Positions 8,267 through 16,535 of a DNA stretch of 64,000 nt are shown piece by piece. The translations under genes and the position numbers were made by a program. Source of the stretch: Lachnospiraceae bacterium UBA935 (lineage in GTDB: Bacteria > Bacillota > Clostridia > Lachnospirales > Lachnospiraceae). The notes below the pieces were generated by a model. That model searched no databases. It was given only the letters and a program-made list of their open reading frames with translations, and had not been told where the DNA came from. Every line of letters begins with the position of its first letter. The first letter of the stretch is position 1. Location of the stretch: positions 153,664 through 217,663 of the forward strand of contig DBDJ01000068.1 of assembly GCA_002293525.1 (NCBI GenBank), given 5' to 3'.

Positions 8267-8308
8267 TTAATCTACTGATCTTAATCTGCTAACTTAATCT
8301 ACTGATTC
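8267..8308. repeat. Three imperfect 13-15 bp tandem units upstream of the yjfB-like gene
   Basis: TTAATCTACTGATC, TTAATCTGCTAAC and TTAATCTACTGATTC follow each other head to tail just upstream of the ribosome binding site of the minus-strand gene. They could be operator-like repeats or a slippage array. Confidence 0.6.
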
Positions 8309-8518
8309 ATCATATCTCATACTATCAGTATAGTCAGAAGGGTAATAAAAAGCAAGTTTTCCTAATACTCTTTTTTACTTTTGGGCAAAATACACAAAAA
8401 ATCTTTAAATTTTCAATTTTTCAGGTAGATTTTTATGTACAATTGTATTAAAATAAAAATAATTGGGCGTAATGATTCCTCAGTGCCCTTATACCTATGA
8501 CATAAGGAGCGTGAAGCA

Positions 8519-9607
8519 ATGATTTCCAACCAGATTTTGCAAAATACCATAGAAGGACTTAAGGCGATTGCCAGAGTGGATCTCTGTGTTATGGATACAG
8601 AGGGGAAAGAAGCAGCATCTACCGGTGCTGCCATGTCACAATGTGCCGGTGAAGCAGTGGAATTTGCCAAATCAATGGCAGATGCGCAGGAGATCCGGGG
8701 ATTTCAGTATTTTAAGATATTTGACGACCTGCAGCTGGAGTACATCCTGATTGTCGGAGGAGCCGGGGAAAGCGTATATACCATAGGCAAGATGGTTGCC
8801 TATCAGATCCAGAATCTGATGGTTGCTTATAAAGAGCGGTTTGATAAAGATAATTTTATCAAGAACCTGTTGCTGGACAATCTGCTGCTCATTGACATAT
8901 ACAGCCGCGCCAAGAAACTGCATGTCCAGACCGAAGTGAAAAGGGTCGTCATGCTGGTTGAGACCGAAGGCAGCCGGGAGAACAATACCTTGGAGATGCT
9001 CAGGACGCTCTTTGGCAATAACAGTAAGGATTTTGTCACGGCGGTCGATGAAAACAGTGTAATCATTGTCAAAGACCTGTCGGAAGGTGACGGCAGCAAG
9101 GATATTGAAAAGTGTGCCAATGCCGTAGAAAGCTTCTTGCAGAAAGAAGGCCTGACAGGCGTCCATATTTCTTATGGCACGATTGTCAAAGAGATTAAAG
9201 AAGTGAGCCGCTCTTATAAAGAAGCCAAGATGGCATTGGATGTCGGTAAGATATTCTTTGATGAACGCAGCATTATCGCTTATAACCAGCTTGGGATAGG
9301 CCGGCTGATTTATCAGCTCCCCATGCCCCTGTGTAAGATCTTTATAAAAGAAATATTCGGCGGGAAAAGTCCCGATGATTTTGATGACGAGACCTTGGTT
9401 ACCATTGCCAAATTCTTTGAAAACAGCCTGAATGTCTCTGAGACCTCCAGACAGTTATTTATCCATCGGAATACGCTGGTCTACCGTCTGGATAAGCTTC
9501 AGAAGAGTACCGGTCTGGATCTGCGTATTTTTGAGGATGCCATCACCTTCCGCATTGCCCTGATGGTGGTTAAGTATATGAAGTATATGGAAAGCTTTGA
9601 ATATTAG
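8519..9607 (+). CDS. PucR/CdaR-type transcriptional regulator
   Basis: A 362-residue protein with the PucR/CdaR layout. The N-terminal region (about 1-130) is a sensory domain. The middle (about 135-240) is a degenerate GGDEF-like domain with VKEIKEVSRSYKEAKMALDVG. The C-terminal HTH_30 contains LNVSETSRQLFIHRNTLVYRLDKLQ. Family members respond to sugar diacids, purine metabolites or amino acids; the ligand here is unknown. AAGGAGC stands 8 bp before the ATG. It lies 17 bp upstream of ftsE in the same direction, so it may be the first gene of the ftsEX unit. Confidence 0.88.
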   Translation: MISNQILQNTIEGLKAIARVDLCVMDTEGKEAASTGAAMSQCAGEAVEFAKSMADAQEIRGFQYFKIFDDLQLEYILIVGGAGESVYTIGKMVAYQIQNLMVAYKERFDKDNFIKNLLLDNLLLIDIYSRAKKLHVQTEVKRVVMLVETEGSRENNTLEMLRTLFGNNSKDFVTAVDENSVIIVKDLSEGDGSKDIEKCANAVESFLQKEGLTGVHISYGTIVKEIKEVSRSYKEAKMALDVGKIFFDERSIIAYNQLGIGRLIYQLPMPLCKIFIKEIFGGKSPDDFDDETLVTIAKFFENSLNVSETSRQLFIHRNTLVYRLDKLQKSTGLDLRIFEDAITFRIALMVVKYMKYMESFEY

Positions 9608-9624
9608 AATGGTGGTGAAATACT

Positions 9625-10371
9625 TTGGAGAGAAGAGAAAGCAGAAGGCACAGCAGGAAAAAGCAGTTGATGGGCAATGAAGAAATCATCACCCTGGAAA
9701 ATGTCAGCAAGGCGTATGCGACCGGAGCGCCTGCTTTGAACGGCGTGAACCTGCACATCAAGCGCGGCGAATTTGTCTTTGTTGTGGGTGACAGCGGCTC
9801 GGGGAAATCCACCCTGATCAAGCTGCTTTTACGTGAGCTGATCCCCACATCGGGCCATATTAACGTCATGGGTTATGATCTTGGCCGGCTTCGCCACAGG
9901 AAGATACCTAAGTTCAGGAGAAATATCGGAATCGTATTTCAAGATTTCCGTTTGTTAAAGGAATTGACCGTCTATGACAATGTCGCGTTTGCCCAGCGCG
10001 TGATTCAGGTTTCCAATAAAGATATCAAAAGGAATGTCCCGAGTATTCTGGCGACAGTAGGACTTGCCGGAAAATACAAAGCCAAGCCGCGGCAGCTTTC
10101 AGGCGGGGAGCAGCAGCGGGTCGCCTTGGCCAGGGCCCTAGTGAACCGCCCCGGCATCCTGCTGGCCGATGAGCCGACCGGTAATCTTGATCCGAAGAAT
10201 TCCTGGGAGATCATGAAACTGCTGGAGCAGATTAACGAGAACGGCACCACGGTGATCATCGTAACGCATAACCGAGAAATCGTAAATGCCATGCAGAAAA
10301 GAGTTGTTACGATGAAAAGGGGCGTCATCGTAAGTGACGAAGAAAAGGGTGGTTACGCAGATGAGGATTAG
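9625..10371 (+). CDS. ftsE: Cell division ATP-binding protein FtsE
   Basis: FtsE is the ABC ATPase of the FtsEX complex, which couples ATP hydrolysis at the membrane to activation of a peptidoglycan hydrolase outside. Motifs: Walker A GDSGSGKS, Q-loop VFQDFRLL, signature LSGGEQQRVALARAL, Walker B ILLADEPTGNLD and the H-loop VTHNREI. Two starts are possible. TTG 9625 follows GGTGGTGA; ATG 9670 (residue 16) follows AGGAAAA and is nearer the usual FtsE start. The longer form would add a basic 15-residue extension. The 3' end overlaps ftsX by 11 bp. Confidence 0.96.
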   Translation: MERRESRRHSRKKQLMGNEEIITLENVSKAYATGAPALNGVNLHIKRGEFVFVVGDSGSGKSTLIKLLLRELIPTSGHINVMGYDLGRLRHRKIPKFRRNIGIVFQDFRLLKELTVYDNVAFAQRVIQVSNKDIKRNVPSILATVGLAGKYKAKPRQLSGGEQQRVALARALVNRPGILLADEPTGNLDPKNSWEIMKLLEQINENGTTVIIVTHNREIVNAMQKRVVTMKRGVIVSDEEKGGYADED

Positions 10372-11257
10372 TACGTTATTTTATACCATAAGACAGGGAA
10401 TCAGGAATATCGCCAGAAATAAATTATTTTCCCTGGCGTCCATTGCCACTATCGGTGCCTGCTTGTTCTTATTCGGTATTTTTTATGCGGTTCTTTTCAA
10501 CTTCCAGAACATTGTAAGGACTGCACAGGAAGGGGTATCCGTTACGATATTTTTTGAAAAATATACGACTGATGCCCGCATGCAGGAAATCGGCGATCAG
10601 ATTTCCAAGATGGATGAAGTATCCAAGATCGTGTTTGTTTCGGCAGATGAGGCCTGGGAAGGCTTCCGAGATGAATATCTGGGAGAATATGCGGACGGCT
10701 ATACGGACAATCCGTTGATCGATTCAGCGAACTACCAGATCTATCTCAGCGATGTATCGATGCAGCCGGCGCTGGTCACTTATCTGGAATCCATAGAGGA
10801 AGTCCGCAAGGTAAACCGTTCAGAGATGGCCGCCGCTACGCTGAGTGGCGTCAATGCCCTGATTGCTTATGCGACGGCAGGCATTATCGGCATCCTGTTT
10901 GCCGTATCGATATTTTTGATCAGTAATACGGTGGCCATCGGCATCTCAGTCCGTAAGGAAGAAATCAATATCATGAAATATATCGGGGCAACGGATTTTT
11001 TTGTGAGGTCTCCCTTCGTAATTGAAGGAATCCTGATCGGTGTCGTCGGTTCGGCGATTCCTCTGGTGCTGGTTTATATGCTTTATAACCGGGTCATTGA
11101 ATATATCGTCGGCAATTTTGCGACACTCTCCCAATTGCTGGCCTTTTTGCCGGTGGAAGAATTATTCCGGACATTGGTGCCGGTTTCGATTGCCATGGGT
11201 GCCGGTATCGGGTTTTTGGGCAGTATTACGACAGTGAGGAAACATTTACGAGTATGA
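10361..11257 (+). CDS. ftsX: Cell division protein FtsX
   Basis: FtsX is the membrane subunit of FtsEX. The 298 residues contain one N-terminal TM (about 20-45), an extracellular domain (about 50-165) that binds the hydrolase partner, and three C-terminal TM segments. MRISTLFYTIRQGIRNIARN is the usual clostridial N-terminus. The frame is open upstream to GTG 10334, but ATG 10361 has AAGGGTGG 8 bp before it and overlaps the end of ftsE. The downstream M23 coiled-coil protein is the probable extracellular partner. Confidence 0.95.
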   Translation: MRISTLFYTIRQGIRNIARNKLFSLASIATIGACLFLFGIFYAVLFNFQNIVRTAQEGVSVTIFFEKYTTDARMQEIGDQISKMDEVSKIVFVSADEAWEGFRDEYLGEYADGYTDNPLIDSANYQIYLSDVSMQPALVTYLESIEEVRKVNRSEMAAATLSGVNALIAYATAGIIGILFAVSIFLISNTVAIGISVRKEEINIMKYIGATDFFVRSPFVIEGILIGVVGSAIPLVLVYMLYNRVIEYIVGNFATLSQLLAFLPVEELFRTLVPVSIAMGAGIGFLGSITTVRKHLRV

Positions 11258-11297
11258 TCGGCATATGGTAGACAAGCCGGCAGGGGAGTCAGTCAGA

Positions 11298-12512
11298 ATG
11301 AGACGATGGAAACAGTTTTTCTGCATATTTTTGGTGTTTTCCTTGATTTTCTGCTGGAGCGGAAATAAGGAAACATCCTATGCCAATACGCTTACCAATG
11401 ACAGCATAAAAGCCAAAGAACAGGAAATAGCCGATGCCAAGAAAGCCAAAGACGAGCTGCAGAATAATCTGACCAGTGTCCAGGAAATAAAGAACAGCCT
11501 GGAACAGTCCAAAGCGGATCTGTCGTTATACATAGAAGAGCTGGATGCCAGCCTGGCCGCTCTGGAAACAAAGATTGCCGAGCTGAATCAGATGATCACC
11601 GACAAAGAAAATGAAATAGCGGTAAAAAGCGCGGAACTGGAAGAAGCCATTGAAGTGCAGACAGCCCAGTATGAGGCGATGAAAATCCGCATCAAATTCA
11701 TGTATGAGCAGGGCGGAACCTATTATCTGGAGATGATCTTCGGTTCGGAAGGACTCGGGGACATGCTGAATACGGCAGACTATATTGAAATGCTTTCCGA
11801 ATACGACAGAAATAAACTTCAGGAATATATCTTACATTCGGAATTTGTCGCCTTAAGCAAGGAAGCCCTGGAAGAAGAGAAAGTGCTGCTGGACGAGGCC
11901 AAAGTGGTCGTAGAAGCGGAGCAGGCGGCGGTGAATGAGCTGCTGTTGGAAAAAGAAAATCAGATCATTGCTGTGATGGGGGATATTTCCCAGAAAGAAC
12001 AGGCTATCGAAGAGTTTGAAGCCGATATCCGGATGCAGAACGATACGATAGCGGCCTTGGAGAAAGCCGTCGCCGAAGAACGTGCCCGGTTAGCGGCAGA
12101 GCAGGCCCGGAAATATAACGGCGGTGTATTTGCTTGGCCGGCTCCCGCCTATCGGAGGATATCAGACGAATACGGGGACAGGATTCACCCCATCTTAAAC
12201 GTACCGCAGTTTCATAACGGGATTGACATGGCGGCACCGGGAGGGTCGGATATTTTAGCGGCTTACGACGGAAAAGTCGTCGCGGCAAGCTATAACGGCA
12301 GTATGGGGAATTATATTATGATTGACCACGGCGACACGGTCTATACTATATATATGCATGCATCGGCCCTGTATGTGGCCGAGGGAGCCGAGGTTTCCAA
12401 GGGACAGCGGATTGCGGCGGTCGGTTCCACCGGGCGCTCTACCGGCAACCATCTGCATTTTAGCGTCCGCGTCGGAGGTAAATATGTAAATCCGCGGAAT
12501 TATCTGGGGTGA
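11298..12512 (+). CDS. EnvC/PcsB-like murein hydrolase with M23 domain
   Basis: A 404-residue secreted protein. The signal peptide is followed by a long coiled coil (about 30-270, rich in Glu, Ala and Lys) and a C-terminal M23 LytM domain. The zinc ligands are present: HNGIDMAAPGG gives His and Asp, MHASA a catalytic His, and HLHFSV the last ligand, so the hydrolase is probably active rather than a pseudo-LytM activator. Coiled-coil plus hydrolase proteins such as PcsB, CwlO and EnvC are activated by FtsEX; gene order supports this. ATG 11298 has AGGGGAG 9 bp upstream; the in-frame ATG at 11265 has no such site. Confidence 0.93.
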   Translation: MRRWKQFFCIFLVFSLIFCWSGNKETSYANTLTNDSIKAKEQEIADAKKAKDELQNNLTSVQEIKNSLEQSKADLSLYIEELDASLAALETKIAELNQMITDKENEIAVKSAELEEAIEVQTAQYEAMKIRIKFMYEQGGTYYLEMIFGSEGLGDMLNTADYIEMLSEYDRNKLQEYILHSEFVALSKEALEEEKVLLDEAKVVVEAEQAAVNELLLEKENQIIAVMGDISQKEQAIEEFEADIRMQNDTIAALEKAVAEERARLAAEQARKYNGGVFAWPAPAYRRISDEYGDRIHPILNVPQFHNGIDMAAPGGSDILAAYDGKVVAASYNGSMGNYIMIDHGDTVYTIYMHASALYVAEGAEVSKGQRIAAVGSTGRSTGNHLHFSVRVGGKYVNPRNYLG

Positions 12513-12560
12513 CACGTACTGTGACTCGTATGGCGACTCAATTTAAGTAGGAGAAATAAT

Positions 12561-13820
12561 TTGGAAATTGAAAATAAACCGCAAAGAAATAAAAGTTTTA
12601 TGTCGGGTTTTCTGTTTGGAGTGTCATCCTGCCTGTTTATCGTAAGTATTGTGTTTTTTGGCCGGATTTTCATTGAATATGTAGCCACCGATTTATTAAA
12701 CAGAGCGGGCGGGCAAAGAGGATCCTTGTCAGAAGGCGAAGCCAGTATTGTCAATTCTGCGACATTTGAGAAACTGACGGCGATCGAGGAGATTATCGAC
12801 GAAAACTATTATAAGACGGATATATCCCGGGAACAGCTGGAAACCGGGATATTCAAAGGACTGGTTGCCGCTTTGGATGATCCGTATTCAGAATATTATT
12901 CTGCTGAGGAACTGATCCAGGCCCATGCCAGTATTGAGGGAGTGAGCTACGGGATCGGAGCCTATATCGGTTATGACGATGAAAAAGAAATGACATATAT
13001 CAGCGGGATCATGGCGGGCAGTCCGGCAGAAGAAGCCGGCCTGCGAGAAGGCGACAATATCGTTAAGGTTGACGATGAGGATGTCACGCAATACACGATT
13101 TCGGAAGTGGTGACCCTGGTCAGGGGGGAGGAAAATACCCCGGTACACCTTACGATTTACCGTGAAGGCGAGACTGATTTTATTGAACTGGACCTGATCC
13201 GTGGGGCGGTATTGGAGCAGGCTACGGTCAGCCATAGCATTATCGAGGGTGACATCGGCTACGTTCAGATCACGGAATTTGATGATATTACTATTGACCA
13301 ATATGCAGAAGCGATGGCTGTGCTTAAGGAAAATAATGTAAAAGGGATGATACTGGATCTGCGGAGCAATCCCGGCGGGAACATTACGTCATTGACGGAG
13401 ATCGCCCGGAAGATCTTGCCGGAAGGCCTGATCGTATATACGGAAGATCGGAACGGCGTGCGCGAAGAATACCATTGCGACGGCAAGCAGGAACTGCAGA
13501 TCCCGTTGGTGGTCCTGGTAAACGAATATTCAGCCAGCGCGTCGGAGATCATGGCAGGAGCCATTCAGGATTATCAGAAAGGGACAGTAGTCGGGACGTC
13601 TACTTACGGAAAAGGAGTGGTACAGAAGATCATCAATATTTCGGACGGGACGGCAGTGAAACTGACGGTAAGTTCTTATTACACACCACTGGGAAGAAGC
13701 CTTGGCGGGGTCGGGGTAACACCGGATGTAGAGATCGACCTGGACCGGGACCTGCTTTATGATGAAGGTGTTGATAATCAGCTAGAGAAGGCGATTGAGG
13801 TGCTGAAGGAGAAGATGTAG
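12561..13820 (+). CDS. ctpA: S41-family C-terminal processing peptidase (CtpA-like)
   Basis: A 419-residue serine protease. One N-terminal TM anchor (about 18-40) is followed by an extracellular PDZ domain (about 115-200, GIMAGSPAEEAGLREGD) and the tail-protease domain. The catalytic Ser lies in NEYSASASEI and the Lys in STYGKGVVQ. CtpA/CtpB-type proteases cleave secreted or membrane proteins, including cell-wall hydrolases and sporulation factors. It starts with TTG 12561, 8 bp after TAGGAGA. It closes the ftsEX-hydrolase cluster and may trim the M23 partner (inference). Confidence 0.95.
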   Translation: MEIENKPQRNKSFMSGFLFGVSSCLFIVSIVFFGRIFIEYVATDLLNRAGGQRGSLSEGEASIVNSATFEKLTAIEEIIDENYYKTDISREQLETGIFKGLVAALDDPYSEYYSAEELIQAHASIEGVSYGIGAYIGYDDEKEMTYISGIMAGSPAEEAGLREGDNIVKVDDEDVTQYTISEVVTLVRGEENTPVHLTIYREGETDFIELDLIRGAVLEQATVSHSIIEGDIGYVQITEFDDITIDQYAEAMAVLKENNVKGMILDLRSNPGGNITSLTEIARKILPEGLIVYTEDRNGVREEYHCDGKQELQIPLVVLVNEYSASASEIMAGAIQDYQKGTVVGTSTYGKGVVQKIINISDGTAVKLTVSSYYTPLGRSLGGVGVTPDVEIDLDRDLLYDEGVDNQLEKAIEVLKEKM

Positions 13821-13843
13821 AAAAGGAGCTTTGATATTTTAAG

Positions 13844-13873
13844 ATACCCATGTTCATGTTTGAGCATGGGTAT
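13844..13873 (+). terminator. Terminator after ctpA
   Basis: A 9-bp stem, ATACCCATG / CATGGGTAT, with a 12-nt loop, followed by TTGTATTG. It lies 24 bp after the ctpA stop. Confidence 0.7.
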
Positions 13874-13930
13874 TTGTATTGTGAATTATATCGCCCTCGG
13901 AAAAAAATACAGATCATTTTTGATTGTTTG

Positions 13931-13962
13931 GGCGATAGCTATAATTTATATGGCCTATCGCC
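13931..13962 (-). terminator. Hairpin overlapping the GNAT stop codon
   Basis: An 8-bp perfect inverted repeat, GGCGATAG / CTATCGCC, with a 16-nt AT-rich loop. The right arm includes the minus-strand stop codon of the GNAT gene. There is no long T-run, so termination is only a suggestion. Confidence 0.45.
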
Positions 13963-14509
13963 TTATTAATTCTGAATAAGAATGGGAAGTCCCGTCATCA
14001 AGATTGATCCAATATCGCCGCATGGTCATTCCGTTATACACACGTTCGTCTTCAAGGAAGCCACTGTTTGCTTTTATGACCTTTTCACTGGCAAGGTTTC
14101 TCTTTTCACAGGTGACCAGCACGCGTTTTAATCCCATTGCCTTGCTTTTTTGTAAGGCAAGCGACAGCAGTTTTTTAGCATAGCCTTTATTTCGCTCGCT
14201 AGGCCGTATCCCATAGCCGATGTGCCCGCCATAGTTTTCTAAATAGGTATTCAGGCGGTGCCGGATATTAACGATTCCATACAAGTTTGCCGACTCATCG
14301 GCAAGCCACCATGTTGTAGACGGTTCCATATTTTCGGTAACATTTTTTCCGCTTGCATTATCAATGGCTGCCTGCAGGATATCCTGAAAATTATTTTTGC
14401 CAAAATGCATAACAAACGGGATAGGTCCTCCCGAGTCTTTAAACTCCTTCAGCATGTCCATAAAAGCTGATTCATAAGCGGAGCTGGGTTCGATTAAAAA
14501 AACTTCCAT
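13955..14509 (-). CDS. GNAT-family N-acetyltransferase
   Basis: A 184-residue GNAT acetyltransferase that would transfer acetyl from acetyl-CoA to an unknown amine. The acetyl-CoA site is visible as GYGIRPSERNKGYAKKLL (R/Q-x-x-G-x-G/A pattern), followed by VLVTCEKRNLASEKVI and a C-terminal strand. It resembles the COG3981 group. The frame extends to 14536, but ATG 14509 has GAGG 5 bp before it. It is divergent from spoIIID and monocistronic. Confidence 0.85.
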   Translation of the reverse strand: MEVFLIEPSSAYESAFMDMLKEFKDSGGPIPFVMHFGKNNFQDILQAAIDNASGKNVTENMEPSTTWWLADESANLYGIVNIRHRLNTYLENYGGHIGYGIRPSERNKGYAKKLLSLALQKSKAMGLKRVLVTCEKRNLASEKVIKANSGFLEDERVYNGMTMRRYWINLDDGTSHSYSELIRR

Positions 14510-14693
14510 AGTAACCTCGTAATTAAATACCATCATTTATATTCATCGGCCATCTTATCGGCTATTGCCTTTAAAACCATTATACTGCATAAAAATGAAA
14601 TAATATATACCGAAATGCTGATAGCATATAATATAAAGTCTTAACTGCCGCGCTTATACATAAAGTCTTATTTAACTCTTACTGTACTAGAAA

Positions 14694-14722
14694 GCATATT
14701 CTATCCTCCCCCGTCATACAAT
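14694..14722 (+). promoter_or_regulatory. Sigma-E-type promoter of spoIIID
   Basis: GCATATT (14694-14700), a 14-bp spacer and CATACAAT (14715-14722) match the Bacillus sigma-E consensus (kmATATT, 14-15 bp, CATACAnT) at every position. It lies 28 bp before the spoIIID start, and spoIIID is a sigma-E gene in Bacillus. Confidence 0.8.
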
Positions 14723-14750
14723 GTAAAAAATGTGTTGATGAGGGACTTTT

Positions 14751-15014
14751 TTGAAGGATTATATTGAAGAGCGAGCAATGAACATCGCTAATTATATTAT
14801 TGACAATAATGCGACCGTGCGTCAGACTGCAAAGCAGTTTGGGATAAGCAAGAGTACCGTACACAAAGATGTTACAGACCGATTGATGCAGATTAATCCG
14901 TCCCTGGCGAAAGAGGCAAGAAAAGTACTTGATGTTAATAAATCAGAGAGGCACATCCGAGGCGGACTTGCGACCAAAGAAAAGTATCTACATAAACAGG
15001 AGGCTTTCCTGTAA
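14751..15014 (+). CDS. spoIIID: Stage III sporulation transcriptional regulator SpoIIID
   Basis: SpoIIID is a small DNA-binding protein that switches the mother-cell sporulation programme from sigma-E to sigma-K genes. The 87 residues match the family throughout: MKDYIEERAMNIANYII, TVRQTAKQFGISKSTVHKD (helix-turn-helix), then RLMQINPSLAKEA and HIRGGLATKEKY at the basic C-terminus. It starts with TTG at 14751, 6 bp after GATGAGGG. A sigma-E-type promoter lies upstream and a strong terminator downstream, so it is monocistronic. It shows that the organism is an endospore former. Confidence 0.97.
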   Translation: MKDYIEERAMNIANYIIDNNATVRQTAKQFGISKSTVHKDVTDRLMQINPSLAKEARKVLDVNKSERHIRGGLATKEKYLHKQEAFL

Positions 15015-15022
15015 AAACACAG

Positions 15023-15064
15023 ATCCGGCTGTTGGCATTTTATACCACATGCCAACAGCCGGAT
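15023..15064 (+). terminator. Terminator of spoIIID
   Basis: A perfect 15-bp stem, ATCCGGCTGTTGGCA and its complement, with a 12-nt loop, then TTCAATTGTTTTTC. Confidence 0.9.
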
Positions 15065-15131
15065 TTCAATTGTTTTTCAGTAGAAAACATCCATGACCGG
15101 CTTGCCGGTCTCCCCCGCTCTTATAAGCATT

Positions 15132-16412
15132 TTAAGAAGTAAACAGCTCGGCGGCTTTTGGCATGTTGTTAATTTCTATGTCATCGACTTTGCCGTCTCT
15201 GGTTATAATTACGTATGTGCCTTCAATGTTATAGAGATTGTATGATGAATCTTCCCGAACCTCATATTCGGCGCCAGATTGATCCAACACACTCTTTAAC
15301 TCCGTATCCGACATTCCAAAGGTGATATCGCAGGGGATCGTTATATCGAAGCTGTCACCGCCAGAGAGTGAGTAAACAAAGCAATTGGACGGTATCGTTT
15401 CCTTATCCCCATAATTACGGACAAAGGCAGACAAAGACTGATTATCTTTCTCTATGGTGATAAAGCCCGTGTCTTGTGCCACGAAGCTGTCAGGAGCATC
15501 GGTAATCTCCCAGCCGTTCTTTTCAAATTCGGCTACCGGTGCCGGAAAGGTGTACAGATCGCCTTCCAGTTCTATGGTAGCGGCATCAAAGTCGTCGCCC
15601 AGTTCTGAAGGTGCGACATACTGTCCGACTACCGCTGGCACTTCATTAATATCACCGGCAACATATTCCTGAGCCGTGTCATCGGTTTCAATCATGTTTT
15701 CGATATCAATATCGGATACGATACCGGTTTTGACCTCTATCATGAATTCGACATTCTGATCGCTGTTCAGGATATAATCCAGATAATTATAGGATTCACT
15801 TTCGATGACTTCGGTCGGTTCGCCATAGGCCGCCCTGAGCTCATCTTCCGTTGATACCGCAAGCTGGATGCCCTGCGGCATAAAAAAGGCGTCCCCGTTT
15901 TCCAGATTTCTTTGATGAATAATGATACCGGTCACGACACATTCGGTGATCGGCATCACATCAGGAGCAAAGTTGATGATGCTGGTAAAAACCTGGGTAC
16001 CGTCGTCTTTCCGCCAGCCGCCGCTGATCAGATATTGGTAGGGTTCCAAGGTCATGCTGGCATCATCCTGAAATACCCATCCCATCTTTTCAAAATCAGC
16101 AAATTGTATCGGCAACTGGAAAACATCATTGTTAAACTGGAGCTGAAAACTATACAGATCGTCCGATAAAAGATCACTCGGGCTGTAATCCGTAACAACG
16201 GCTTCTTCCTCTTCTTCTTGTTCCTCTTGTTCCGGTTCCTCATCAGGAGCTGCGGTTTCTTCCGGTACCGGTGTTTCTTCCGGCTCGGGCTCCGGTTCGG
16301 TCTCTTCCGTGGCCGCGGCTGTTGGGTCGACATAATCCGGCGGTGCTTCGCATGCTACCATGATGATACATAGCAAAATGCATAAAAGAATACTAGACAA
16401 TTTTTTCTTCAT
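15132..16412 (-). CDS. Secreted lipoprotein with acidic linker and two related domains
   Basis: A 426-residue protein of unknown function. The signal peptide ends in the lipobox IIMVAC (Cys21). A Pro-Glu-Thr-rich, very acidic linker spans about 24-75. Two similar domains follow, each opening with a short beta strand and a phrase of the type FxxFEKxGW (about 105-112 and 285-295: ADFEKMGW and AEFEKNGW). Each domain ends with a strand plus a DIDIEN/DIEINN-like segment, so the protein looks like an internal duplication. It is probably anchored to the outer face of the membrane. The neighbouring ftsH is on the same strand 123 bp upstream; a functional link is not evident. Confidence 0.8.
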   Translation of the reverse strand: MKKKLSSILLCILLCIIMVACEAPPDYVDPTAAATEETEPEPEPEETPVPEETAAPDEEPEQEEQEEEEEAVVTDYSPSDLLSDDLYSFQLQFNNDVFQLPIQFADFEKMGWVFQDDASMTLEPYQYLISGGWRKDDGTQVFTSIINFAPDVMPITECVVTGIIIHQRNLENGDAFFMPQGIQLAVSTEDELRAAYGEPTEVIESESYNYLDYILNSDQNVEFMIEVKTGIVSDIDIENMIETDDTAQEYVAGDINEVPAVVGQYVAPSELGDDFDAATIELEGDLYTFPAPVAEFEKNGWEITDAPDSFVAQDTGFITIEKDNQSLSAFVRNYGDKETIPSNCFVYSLSGGDSFDITIPCDITFGMSDTELKSVLDQSGAEYEVREDSSYNLYNIEGTYVIITRDGKVDDIEINNMPKAAELFTS

Positions 16413-16535
16413 AACTACCTCCGCAAAAATAATATTATTAAGCTATCCATAGTAATGTAACACATTGAAATCAGAAAACAGAGAAAATGACAATAAAAGC
16501 CTTATTTCTGTAATATATTACTTAAGTAGTAGTTA

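Noticed and set aside
13475..13762. 95-codon frame inside ctpA
   Set aside because: It is an out-of-frame shadow of the CtpA catalytic domain.
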